From: Arabidopsis thaliana
Taxonomy: Eukaryota > Streptophyta > Magnoliopsida > Brassicales > Brassicaceae
Length of the DNA: 64,000 nucleotides
Direction of reading: 5' to 3'
Assembly: GCF_000001735.4 (NCBI RefSeq)
Contig: NC_003076.8
Location: 10,912,001 to 10,976,000, forward strand
The position numbers and the translations under genes were made by a program. Position 1 is the stretch's first letter; each line of letters starts with the position of its first letter. Below, piece after piece: positions 45,110-56,831 of this stretch. Under the pieces are notes generated by a model that saw only the letters and a program-made list of their open reading frames with translations, did not search any database and was not told the DNA's origin.

Positions 45110-47207
45110 TATAATGCCTCGGACCTTAACTATGACCCGGACGGTCGAACGTGCATTCTGTCGAGTAAAATGCGAGATCAAGCCAAGGGAAGGCAAGATC
45201 AGTCGGGCCAATTAGTGTGGTAAGTCATGGGTAAGGAGCATTGAATAGGATCAAGTACATGGGTAAAAGAATGAATCTCCATCTGACGGGCCAAGCTTAG
45301 CTACGATGCGACTATCGGTAAACCCCAAGAACTAGTGTAGCTTAAGGAACCTTTGTTTTGGTTTAGGAAACCTTAAAGGGTCGGGAAAAACTTAGAGGGT
45401 CGAGGGAAATCGATCTCGGGTAGTCCAATATGAGAGTGGGTCGTGTATGGTCAAAATGATTGATTGGACAATGCGGATGAGTGACGATAGCTGGCATGCT
45501 CGGTCAATTCTGGCATGGAACGTATTATAGTCCTAAGCAAGCCTTGAATTGTTTCACGGACCCTCTTGAGATATTGGTGACGGAGAATGTCGTCTCAATG
45601 TTCTTGCGGACCGGTGATAAATAGTAGGTTTCGCCGAAATGAGAGAATGGACGGCCATGATTGAATAGTGGCTCAAGCTTATCCGTTAGGTCCGATGCTT
45701 ATCTACATTCCGATAATCCTTATCCATTTAGGGTCGAGCTTATCCACTTTTGAATGATGATTATCCGAAAAACTCGAAAGAACCAATCAGAGGCCGATTA
45801 GTGTCCTGAAGCGCCTGTGGGACAAAATCTGCCGCAATTTGATTCGTCCAAGGTCACCTCGTGCTTCCATGGCCGACATAATAGCCGACTTTAGGACCTT
45901 ATAAATACTCCCTCCTCCGCCCATTTGTTCCTAGATCTAAAATAGTTAGAAAATCCCAGTTCGCTGAGAAACCTTCGGAAGCCTAAACCGCTCGGAAAAT
46001 CCAAGTGAGTCTCAAGTCACGATAAGTAGCACGTGAATAGGATATTTAATTCACTTATTTCCTTAATTCAGCTTAGGAGGTTAATTTTAATTACTTATCT
46101 TAATTATTTGCTTAATCCTTGATTAAGATAGTTAATTAGGTTTATTAATTGTTAATTATGATTAGTAATGGCTAATTAGGATTAGTATTTCCTAAGCATG
46201 ATTAGGGTGAGCTAAACAAGGATTAGTAGTAATTAAGTACGATTAGTTGTTTGATTAGTAAAGTTTTTCATATAGGATGGAATGCATGATAGTATGTGAG
46301 TCTGTTGTCATGTTAGTTAGTCAACTAGCATTAGCCGGATCTTGTTATTCCACCCATAGGCTGTGCGTCGCGTGTAACTTCGTTCCGTTATGACATACGA
46401 ATGCTCGGGGCTGGTTCGCTACAGACCAGGCGCTAAATGACGATGTAGTATAAGGAATGACGATCTTCTTTAGACTCTGTGTCTATGAGTGTGTAGGCCA
46501 TTGCCTCGGGATAGCATGTATTCGTAGAAGGCCTTACCTAGGTTATCGGAAGCATGCTTGCATTAATTGTCCGCTGCATATTAGGAATTTGAGTCTGCAT
46601 GCATTATACATTGTGCATTACATTTTGCTTGCATTGTGTGTTGGGTGTCATCTTTGATTGTGCGTTGCTTGTATAACTCGTACTTATTTTTGTTAGCTCG
46701 TAGTATTATTGTGTGTTGATTTCTGCTTAGGGGTAAGGGTATTAGGTTAACTCTATCTAGATTCGGGGTTCACTAAGTAATGCTAGATTACTTATGACGC
46801 TACTTATTTTGCAGGAAACCTTAGTTGACCAGCCTTGTAGAGGGCGCAAGAGACTTAGGACGAACCGATGTAGGTTTTACAGCTTTTTGTAAAATTCTTA
46901 CTAAGCATATGATGTATGGTTTTCAAAGAGGATGCGAAAACTATATGCGATTTGGTATATATGTATAAAGACTCAAATTTCTAAAATTTATATGGTAGAC
47001 CGACTGATATTAGTCTTTTCTGACTTACACAACACTCGTGTGCAATACGGGTTGAAAAGCCTTAGGCCATGTTCGAGAGGCTGGACACTTACGGTTTGAC
47101 GACTCGGGCAAACGAATTTGTTTCGAAAACCTGGGTTGGCCGACTGCGGGCGTCTATCGTGATGCTCCTATTTTGTTTATATTTTAATAGCGGGATAGGG
47201 TGTTACA
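45110..47207 (+). mobile_element. Gypsy-type solo LTR, 2.1 kb, TSD ATATG
   Basis: The 2098-base unit begins TATAATGCCTCGGACC (canonical TG apparently mutated to TA) and ends GGGTGTTACA. It is flanked by ATATG at 45105-45109 and 47208-47212. Inside, TATAAATACTCCC at about 45899-45911 and a following CT-rich stretch look like an LTR promoter. The last 450 bases are related to the end of the LTR at 49134-54527. There is no internal coding region, so it is a solo LTR left by recombination. It interrupts the DUF4216 part of the old CACTA transposase gene. Confidence 0.85.
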
Positions 47208-50035
47208 ATATGCATCTATTTTATATCCTTTTACTGTAAGAGTGCCCGCCCACTTACACTTGAATATTACAACTTTGAAAACTTCATGGTAGTTTAACTC
47301 TATAACTTTGATCAGATTCCGATAGTAAGCTACAGTTCCCTTTCTTGGGTTAGGATCACGAGAACTAGCATAGCTCGTAGTCTCAGTAGCCACAAAAACA
47401 CCACTATTTTGTGTTTTCAGGTTTGATTCTCTTTTTGTTGTCCGGAATTTGAAAACATTGACATCATAAGCTTTATACTTTAAAACATTTTCAGATGGAC
47501 CCAGAGCTAAGCATCATATCATCAGTTAGCTCATCTAACTCATTTTGTCTTTACTTTCTACTTGATTCATTTTGCAAAACTAAGATGCATTTCTCTGTCA
47601 ATATCGATAACACGATTCCTCCTGCTTTGATGAGATTGTTTATTCAACAACTCGGTTTTATATTTCCTAAACATACAATAACCATAACGTCTACATTAGT
47701 GAATTTCAATAAAACATAAATAAAATTAGTTGTTCTTGAATAAGAGAACTTACTCCCGTAGGTGATCTAGTAGTTGGCAGTTGACCAATACATGTCGATG
47801 TGCTTGTTGCCGCTCTACATGATTAAGAGTATAAACTTTACCCGCTCCAACAACTATTCCAAGGTTTGGAAATAAAAGTAAAAGTTCTGAATTTGGGTTT
47901 ATGCTAGTCTCAGCTAGAGGTCGATCATCAACCCGGCCAATCCGAGTAAATCGTGTCTCTATATCATCGAGATACATTGAGCAAAATGTTACACACTCAT
48001 CAGCTAAATATTGCTCACATATAGAACCTTCAGGCTTAGCGCAATTTCGAACATATCATTTGAAGTGTCCTAACATCATGTGTATATAATTGAATCTAGT
48101 AAGTTTCAGTTTCGTATATATATATATATAAACATAAAATGGGAAAACCTCACCTCTCGGTCGGATACATCCAACAAAATGGAACGGTCCACCGTATTTT
48201 GCCTCTTCGGTGAGATGTACTACTAAATGCACCATCACCGTGAAAAATGATTGAGGAAAAAAACCTCCATACGACATAAAGTTACTAAAATAATGTATTG
48301 TAATTTATCTATCTCATCGGTATCAAGCACCTTTGCAGATATATCTCTCAAAAACGACAAAGCTCAACAATTGTTGATGTCATGTTTGTTGGTAACAGAT
48401 TTCAAATCGCAAGTGAAAATAGATTTCTCATTATTACATGAAAATCGTGGCTTTTTAAGCATGATAGCTTTCGACCATTGACATCAACACAACTTGATAA
48501 ATTAGAAGCATAATCATCCGGAGTTTAACATTCTGGAAGACACTTAAAAAAGTGTCTTTCGCTTGATTGTTCAAAGAAAAATATGTTGCTTGATATTTCT
48601 CATTATCATCAGGCCACAAGTCAGAACGTATACCTAGCTCACGAAAGAATACTCAAAAAGACAACTTTAGAGAATACTTTTTTTCTTCCACTAATAAGTA
48701 CCACATCTTCCTGCATCACGTTGCTTTCTTTTTTTTCCCAACTCCAACTAAACCATTTTTCTTACCAAGAGTAACATTAACTTGTTCTAGTTGATGAATA
48801 ATAGTAGAACCTGTCAATGTTACTGGCGGAGATCTTGTTTCTACTTTTCCGTCGAAATGTACCATGTTTTGACGAAAGCTATGATCCCGAGGAAGAAAAC
48901 GTCGATAACCAATTAAACAGTTTTTTCATGTCGTAAACATTATCCACATGATAGCTACTCGCATGTTAAATGTTTGCTTTGTGGAAGCATCTAGCGTTTT
49001 AATTCCATAATCACATAACTGCTTCAAGTCTTTGATTAGTGGCTGCATATATACATCGATATCATTACCATGAATGTGTTTCCAGGAGATAACCATATGG
49101 AGGATCATTGATGTGTGATTCATTGACATCCACTGTAGTGACCCTTGCTTAAGGGTAAATGGCCGTACAAGGGATGATCAAGAGGAGACCAAGATGAACT
49201 TAAAAAGAATCTAAAAACCATTAAGGATAGATAATAAGTAAGTTGGACGAGTCAAAATTAGTTTGGATCGGGAGAATTTTGAAAAGAACAATGGTTTGGT
49301 GAGATAATAGTGATTCAGGCGAACGATGATTAAAGTATTACCAATCCGAGCGACAACGACCATACCACATTATACAAGCCGCAACCTTTGATCAACCATT
49401 GACCAAACATCGACCCTTGACCAAGTCGTTGACTGAGAAACTTGGAGCCAAAGTTTAGAGAGTTGGAGCCAAATTTCTTGTTGCTTTGAGCCAAAGTCGT
49501 CGGAGAAATGTGTCGCCACCGTTCGCCATGCTTGACAGTTGTCCCGTGAGGTGTCAACACTCGCCAATATCTAATACCTTGGAGCGCAAGGTAAATATGC
49601 CTATAAACACTCGATTAATCCCGTGTCATTTAAAAGGAAGAGAGGGAAAACACTGAAAGGCTGCTACGGAGGAATTGTTGTGATCGTGAGCAATATCCAA
49701 GAATTCTGATTGAGGAACGTCAAGCATAATCAAGAAATGATCGAGAAATCTGATAGTCTGTTTTCTTTGAATCATTCCCATGATTTAGTTTTCGTCTAGA
49801 AACTATTTATAAGGGTTGATTTTGAGTTAACCGTCAAGATTGAAGGCTATTATTATAATGAAGAGTCGTTAAATCAAGATGAATGAAGTTGAGATGAGCC
49901 AAGGGAAGTTGAGTTGGGATCATAGTTAGGAAGTCATAAGATGTTGAGATCGTTGCTAACCTTAAACCTTTAGCCGAATCTCTGTGAGTCTTGAAGCGTG
50001 TGATATGGCAGATGATAGGTTTGGGTGTTTTTTTA

Positions 50036-51105
50036 TTTTTCCACAAACACCATTTATATTAAGTTATCGGGAAGAGACTCTCCGCTAGAGAGAGCCATTC
50101 AGGAACCGATGTGCTTACATGGGAGAAAAGACTGTTTCAAGGCCAAGCTTTTTTAGCTAAACTATCTGCTCGAGTATTAGAACTACGAGGAAGAAATCTA
50201 ATATTGAAAGAAGGGAAAAAACAAACTAAAGATCGGTAAGAAGCCAATTCCGCTACGAATGTCGGCCAATCGTCTTGGTTGTTTAGGATAGAAATCAGGT
50301 CTGAGCAATCTGAAGCAAAAGTACTAGAAGTATCGCCAATGGAGATCATGCATTCCATTGCCCATAACAAGGAGTCAAATTTTGCATGGAGCGGTGATAA
50401 GCTTCGACGAGCACTCTTGAGCCCAAGATGGAGGATTGAGTCTTGTCGAACAAGGACCCATCCATGCCCGCTAAGAGAGTCATCGGCATGCCATGAAGCA
50501 TCAAGTTGACTTTCAGAGAGACGGGTAAGCGGGCTCTGAGAGCTTAGAAAAAAAATTAGGCAGATGTGTGCATCTTCTTTTAGAGTTGCATGTTTCCACA
50601 CCGCTGCCTCTTTAAGTGCCAACGCCAAAGTTTCGGGGGGGGGGGGGAGGTTCCCTGAAGTTCTCAAAAACAAAACGGTTTCTACTTTTCCAGATATACC
50701 AAAGTATCCATGGAAAGAGTTTCAATACCTCCTCTCCGATTTCAAATTCTCGCCCACGCCAAAAGAGAAAGACAAAATTATAGAAGAGGGAATTTCTAGG
50801 GAAAATATTCCCTGAGGTAGGAATAGGCGATAATGCTTGTCTCGACGGTGGACAATGAAATAGAAGATGATTGATTGTTTCTTCTGTTTCTCCGCAACGA
50901 GGGCATCCTTTATCCGTACCCATATGACGATATGTAAGTCTTTGACAGGTAGCTAGACAACCAGAGATACATTGCCACGCGAAATGCATAAGCTTCCGCG
51001 TAGTTTTAAGCTTCCATACTTGTGCCTGAAGTGCCGAAACACCTGGTCCCTGAAAAGGGGGGCCACAAGTAGGACGAGACAGATCTCTCGCAGCCCAATA
51101 TCCTG
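50036..51105 (-). mobile_element. LINE 3' end: zf-RVT and RNase H region
   Basis: On the minus strand 50612-50989 encodes the zinc-binding domain that follows plant LINE reverse transcriptases (FAWQCISGCLATCQRL; CPRCGETEETINHLLFHCP), and 50137-50673 continues with an RNase H-type domain (DASWHADDSLSGHGWVL; RFLPRSSNTRADSLAKKA). The two frames overlap and shift at a run of 13 G at 50635-50647. The 3' tail reads GGAAAAATAAAAAAAC on the minus strand near 50030-50045. The reverse transcriptase itself is missing (5' truncation). It lies inside the solo LTR; exact 5' edge uncertain. Confidence 0.8.
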
Positions 51106-51484
51106 ACTTAACAGGTATTTATGTGGGTGATTGATTGCTTGCTTGGTTGTGTGCGTTTAGGGTGAGTTCTAGATATGGTTTGATTACATAGTCTTACATT
51201 CATTGATTGATTTCGTGAATTTAATGAGTATTGAATATTAATTGATGGTGTGAATGGTAGTATTAAGCCGTATAAGTTATCATTTAGATTCTTATATGTA
51301 AAGGCTTATATATGAGAGGTTGTTTAGGTAAGGATATTGATGATTCTATGTGTTTAATTAACCATATGTCTCATAATATCTTGAAGTATTGGGTCTTGAT
51401 ACATGGTGCTCGTGTTTGGAGTCAGAGTTAACCATAAGCGTATCAAGACAGTGATATAGCTGTCCTTCATTGTAGGTCGTGTAA

Positions 51485-53660
51485 TACAGGATCAAATATG
51501 AAAAGAACTTTAAATATCAATGGATTCTAAAGAGCAGATTCATAGCTAAGATTTCTTGTTCTTTTGTATCAATGGTTCAAAAGAACATAGAATTCAAAGA
51601 CTTTAGAAGAGAAGAACTTCTATGTTTTATTCATAAACCAAAAGCTGCATTTACAAATCCATAGAAGTAACCTTAAATAAGACTTAAAACCCTAGAAAGC
51701 AACACCGTCAAAGAACGAAAAGTAAATAAGAAATAACACCAAAGCCCAAGTAAAAAGCCCAAACAAAAATAAGAAAGATAGACCAATATCAAACACGTAA
51801 AGCTCAAGTGTGTTTGATAAGAGAAGATGCGCTACATCAGGTCTCTTGGGTGAGAAAAAATTTGACCTCGAATTAGCATTGTCATCCTGAACCACTAAAG
51901 GAATCTCCTCATGAAACAAACCAGCAACATCGTGGAGAGAGTTAGGAAAAGCTAAAGCTGCATTTGAAGAAGATGACATATCCATGGTCGTCGGCGGAGC
52001 CGACATCGTATCCGTCTCTTGAGTAGCAGCCAAAAATTGTGATCGAGTACAATACTTAGGAGGTTTGTGTTCCCCGACCTTTTTGGTAGCCTGGTCCGCA
52101 ACTTTTTCACAGAAACTCTTGTTTGAAGTCTCTTGGAAAGGCAATAATGGGATGCGTTTTTCTTCAAATGTGAAGCTGTAAGTGTTGACAAAGCCATCAT
52201 GCATTCTGCGTCTATCATATTGCCATGGACTACCCAAAAAGATGACACGCATCCATGGGAATGACATCACACCAAAGTATATCCTTGTAATTTTCTCCCT
52301 ATGAAAACAATACACGGCATCACTTAGAAATACGCTTATCTGTTTTCGATTGTAACCACGCCAAGCGATATGGAACTGGATGCGGTTCAATAGACAAGGC
52401 GAATTTATAAACAGTCTCTTCTGAAATGGCATTGGTACAACTACCAAAATCGATAACGAGGCGAAAAACTTTTCCACGTATTGTGCAAGTCGAGCAAAGA
52501 ATGTCCGTACGCAGCCAAGGCTCTTCGAGACTATTGGGCATCAAGAAGCTTCTACGTGTAATCAACCTGCATATCCTTTTCCTCATCCTCTACAGCCTCA
52601 TCGTATATCGGGTCATCTCTGATGAAGAGCCCTCATCTCCCTTGATGAGGACAATTAGATTTTCTATGCCCTTTTTCTCCACATCCAAAACATTTAGCAA
52701 GACGGTTACTACGATGGGCAATTGTACCTTCGCCTGCGTCAATTGCTCGTGGCGGGATAGGTTGGTGAAGAGTAACCTTTGTTTGCTTATTGTTTCCCAA
52801 ATCAATAAAAGAACCTCCACATTGACCTGTTGTTGAAGAATTCCATGAAGAAGAAGCGTTAACGGCTTGTTTTTTGATTAAGAGAGCTTGCTGGTGAGCT
52901 TCAGATACCGAAATGGGGTTTACTTGGAGAAATGAATTCTGTAATTGTAGACGCAAACCACCGATAAATCTAGAAACCAATTGTTCTTATGTTTCGTGTA
53001 GTAAGTTACGTGACATCACGTTGGTGTCGAACATGATCCCTTGCAAACGAGTTATCTTCAACGTCATCATCCTCATCATCAACGTCTTTTGAAAAGTTGT
53101 CTTTTGTTGTTGCAAGAACACGGTTGTCGTGAGCTTGAGCAAGAGTTCTCACCGCCGCTTCCATGGTGGTTCAAATCGTATCACCAAGGCTTTGCTGAAA
53201 CTCTGTCATCATCTCTCTGAACGCCAAGGTCTGCTCTTCGAATGTTGCTTGAAGACTCTTCTTAGGTGGCATGATTAGGATCGTTTTGTCTTTGATACCT
53301 ACTAATGCAGGGAACAAATATGAAAAGGACTTTAGATATCAATGGATTCTAAAGAGCAGATTCGTAGCTAAAATTTCTTGTTCTTTCGTATCAATGGATC
53401 AAAAGAAGAGAGAATTCAAAGACTTTAGAAGAGAACAACTTCTCTGTTTTATTCATAAACCAAAAGCTGCGTTTAAACATCCATAGAATTAACCTTAAAT
53501 AAGACTTAAAACCCTAGAAAGCAACACCGTCAAAGAACGAAAAGTAAATAAGAAATAGGAACAAAGCCCAAGTAAAAAGCGCAAACAAATTAAGAAAGAT
53601 AGATCAATATCAAACACGTAAAGCTCAAGTGTGTTTGATAAGAGTTAATGCGCTGCATCA
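51485..53660 (-). mobile_element. Small gag-protease-only LTR retrotransposon
   Basis: Two direct LTRs of 355 bases, 51485-51839 and 53306-53660, are alike except for some 20-30 differences by eye. On the minus strand they run TGATGCAGCGC to TTTGTTCCCTGCA. AGGTATCAAAGAC at 53288-53300 (minus) fits a diverged primer-binding site for initiator tRNA-Met. The interior encodes a gag start (MPPKKSLQATFEEQTLAF, from 53271), a gag end with a zinc knuckle (CFGCGEKGHRKSNC, 52633-52680 region) and a Gypsy-type aspartic protease (RLVIDFGSCTNAISEE, where DSG is expected but DFG is read). No reverse transcriptase, RNase H or integrase. The central gag is also missing and stops are present. Confidence 0.85.
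53288..53300 (-). promoter_or_regulatory. Primer-binding site of the small LTR element
   Basis: AGGTATCAAAGAC on the minus strand, a few bases after the 5' LTR end (TGCA). Similar to the TGGTATCAGAGC complement of initiator methionine tRNA used by many plant LTR retrotransposons, with several changes. Confidence 0.6.
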
Positions 53661-55629
53661 CCGTGCTATCGTGGAGTATTGTTTAACTTTGGTAACTCGA
53701 TCTACACGTAGTGCGAAGGGCTCGGAGAGATTGGGTTAGCTACCCTAGCTGATGCAGTCTACACGACGGTGTAGCGTTTGGTACTGATGCTCTGGTTACA
53801 TGTCTTTGTAGTTGTAACTTGGGAGTTCACAAGAGTGTGTATGGTGTGGGTGAATGTGTGGTGTGGGTGAATGTGTGGTGTGGGTGAGTGAAGGCAGCAT
53901 ATCAGGCCCTATAAAACTTATTTAAATATGGAGTCAAAATTGCATGTGCATGTTTTTGTAATTGCTTCGGCAAGCTACCTTTCGTTGCTATTCTCTGATG
54001 CGTGTTTCGTGTTAGAATTATGGGATGAAGAACTAATATCTGTTACAGGGAATTACGAGCTCACTAAGTAATGTTAGATTAGTTATGACTCCATTTTATT
54101 CTGCAGAAAACCTTAGTGGGAGCCATTAGAGAGATGCTCAGGACATAGGAATGTAAATATAGAGTTATTGGTTTTGCAAAACTTAGTGATTTCGATTCTT
54201 GTTGGATTTGAGCGTGTATGCTCAAGGGCCCATTGTTAAAACGTTTGGATACTTGTTGTACGAGAACTTATATGTTATAAAATATTATTTTCGTATAAAG
54301 AGTGTGTTTCATTCGATATTAGTCTTGTCCAGACTAACACAACTTGCGATCATGGCAAGGGTTGAAAACCCTCAACTTGCAATTTGAGGGATTCTTCATA
54401 TGGATGATTCGGATAAGGGTCTAAATGCGTTTGGAACCTAAGTTAACTCGTCTATATGAGCTATCAACGTAGCGTTTTTGGCTTGCCCTTGGTTTGTCCG
54501 ACCATAGAGCAATTCAGGGGCGTTACATCCACGGTGGAAAGTTATAAGGAACTAGTATCACTGGCCAGATGCTATACTACTACTCATAGTACCAAATGGG
54601 TAGAAACCATCATTTGCTAAACCAAGTCTGACATTTCTTGGATCAGCTGCGAATTTGGTAAATTTTTAATCAAATGTCTTCCAAGTCTCTCCATCTCTTG
54701 GATGTCGAAGTTTACTATCATTATATTAGCAGTTGTATGCCATCTCATGTGGGTAGCTGCTTTCGATGACATGAATAAACATTGCAGTCGTGGCTTTAGA
54801 GGAAAATAACGCAAAATCTTTGTAGGAACTTTATTTTTCTTATTCTCTGATCCAAAAACCATACTCTGCGAAGAAATGTTATCTTTCCAACAAGAGGGTT
54901 TACAAACTTTGCGAATCTCCCTTTTTAAATTTGCATCCCAATATAACATGCAATCATTTGGACATGCGTTAATTGATTCATAAGTCGTTCCTTGTTTTCG
55001 AATAACCTTTTCATGTCATTAAATGAAGCTGGTAATTTGGCATGTGTAAATGCATCTTTCAGCAAATCAAGCATCATAGATATCTCCTTGTCACTAATTC
55101 CACACAAACATTTGATATGGTACAACTTCAATATGAAAGACAACTTCGTGAACTTATTACTTCCCATATATAGCTTTTGGATAAATTCAGCAAACAAATC
55201 ATCAAAACCTTCTCCTTTTCCACAATTTCCACTTGAAGTTGATGGTATATCAGTGTCCACAGGTTGATCACACGATCCAGGTACGTGTTCACCAGACAAA
55301 TTCGAATTAATATCGGTGAAAAGATCATCCAAGAGATTCAAAGTTGAATCTAAATCAGCTCGATCAATATCAGAAGGTACTCTTGCATTCCCTGTGACAC
55401 ATATATCCTCTCCATGTAATACCCAAGTTGTATAAGAGCTTAAAAAGCCAATGCACATCAAGTCACATTCAATATCTTTTCTTGACTTCATTTTTGTTAC
55501 ATTTAACGAATACATGGACACTTCATCATTTCTGCATTTGATTTATATGAATCCAAGAAATTTATCACTTCTAATATTGTATTCTTGAGATAAACTTGGT
55601 TTGTCTATCCATGACTTATCCATTACAAA

Positions 55630-56246
55630 ACCTAAAAACATATTCTCACAATTTGTAAGCTTAAGAAATTCAAAAAAATAATATTAAAGTTCAAACAAGA
55701 GAGTAATAAAGAGAAGGGTATTATCATTATCTCTACTCAAAAGACTGTAAAATTAAGTCACTCGATTTTCAACTGTTCCCAATACTCTGTTCATCATACA
55801 AATACAATTGTACCTCTATAACTCATTTCAAAATTTTCATTACCGCTAGCCTAGTATTGTGTCAAACGACAACATAATCTTTTCAGAGATTTGATTTGGA
55901 GAAGCGTGATCCAATTAATAAAGAACTAAATAGAACTTTGTTAGAAAATATTGAAGAGTCGCGTCTCCATGTCCTCTATATTTATCTGTTCTCATCTTCG
56001 CTCATTGAGACACCATAACCCTAGAAAAACTTGAAGAGAAAACCGTTTACCAGTGCACAAACTTTTACAGTCCAATCTCCTAGTCACAGTCCCATTTGGA
56101 GTCGGTGATCTTATATTTCTTCTTCAGATTTAACTCACAACCTGTGGATTTCACTTTATATGGTATGGATTAGAGTTCAATTCTCATTATCTTAGGGTTT
56201 CTATTGCCATTGCCGATCATGTTAACCCAATTTTTTTTTTCCGTAG
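55630..56246. other. Junction between old CACTA gene and Mutator-like element
   Basis: No gene seen. From about 55880 the sequence becomes CT-rich with TCTATATTTATC and a long leader-like stretch running to the ATG at 56247, so it may hold the promoter and leader of the Ulp1-like gene. Terminal repeats of either element were not recognised. Confidence 0.5.
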
Positions 56247-56316
56247 ATGGGGGAGGTTGATTTACCGGACCGATTGATTGCTTTTGGAGAAGAACCGCTA
56301 GGCGAAAGGGTTAATA

Positions 56317-56831
56317 TGCCCACCATATGTACTTGCTATTTGATCCATCATAGATGAGCCTTAGGCATCTAAGAAAGAACATGTAGGCTCATAGAAGGGC
56401 TCTGGTTTAGATACTAGGTGAACTAATCAAACTTGATAATAATGCATGTTTATGTTAAAGATCTCTTGGCTTCTCCGGTTATTCTTAGCTATAGGCATAG
56501 GGAGTTTCATGGCACGCCCACCGGTTACTCTAAAATCATAGTTTGAGTTCGAGAACGGTGCGATAACAACCTAGCTATTTCTAGATCTACTATCATCTGT
56601 TTCTTGAGAATACCCCAAGCCTGACGTTTTTATTATCTTGTTTCACAACCATCCAATCGATTGCTATTGCTTACTTTTTGTTTCTCTTTATTTTCATAAC
56701 TGTTTTACTTAGCTTAATTCAAAACCTTAGTCTATTGCGTGATCCGAGAGCTTTGTGAATTCGATCCCTAAGTGCTGCAAATGACCTCTTTATTTGAGAG
56801 AGTGGTCTTAGGATTAATTTGACCTATATCA
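56317..56831 (+). mobile_element. 5'-truncated Athila-like LTR inside the Ulp1-like gene
   Basis: Homologous over its length to 27060-27556 (shared blocks GCTTCTCCGGTTATTCTTAG and GATAACAACCTAGCT), ending TTTGACCTATATCA. The first half of the LTR is missing. The gene's coding sequence stops at its left edge (GAAAGGGTTAAT) and resumes at its right edge (GGTACTCCTGTCC) with a gap in the protein, so the event combined insertion with loss of host sequence. Confidence 0.75.

Larger units (their letters stand above)
49134..54527 (+). mobile_element. Related solo LTR, TSD TCCAC, with two nested insertions
   Basis: The unit begins TGTAGTGACCC and ends GGGGCGTTACA and is flanked by a perfect TCCAC at 49129-49133 and 54528-54532. 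After removing the LINE (about 50036-51105) and the small LTR element (51485-53660), about 2.1 kb remain, equal to the solo LTR at 45110-47207. Their last 450 bases correspond (CTCACTAAGTAATGTTAGAT here; TTCACTAAGTAATGCTAGAT there). It interrupts the Transposase_21 part of the old CACTA gene. Confidence 0.85.
44802..55623 (-). pseudogene. Old TNP2-like transposase gene split by nested insertions
   Basis: Domains appear in order on the minus strand: start MDKSWIDKPSLSQEY (55580-55623); acidic region with CDQPVDTDIPSTSSGNCGKG (55200-55300); KVPTKILRYFPLKPRLQCLF and AATHMRWHTTAN (54720-54840); after the LTR at 49134-54527, DIDVYMQPLIKDLKQL (about 49010-49060); DUF4218 piece FFPQSFFTVMVHLVVHL (48200-48260); QQAHRHVLVNC (47750-47977 region); DUF4216 piece KVVIFKCKW (47208-47393); and, after the LTR at 45110-47207, IPHRDMYDM (44950-44990). 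Many stops and frameshifts. Taking out the two LTRs, each with its duplication, restores gene order. Its own CACTA ends were not found. Confidence 0.85.
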
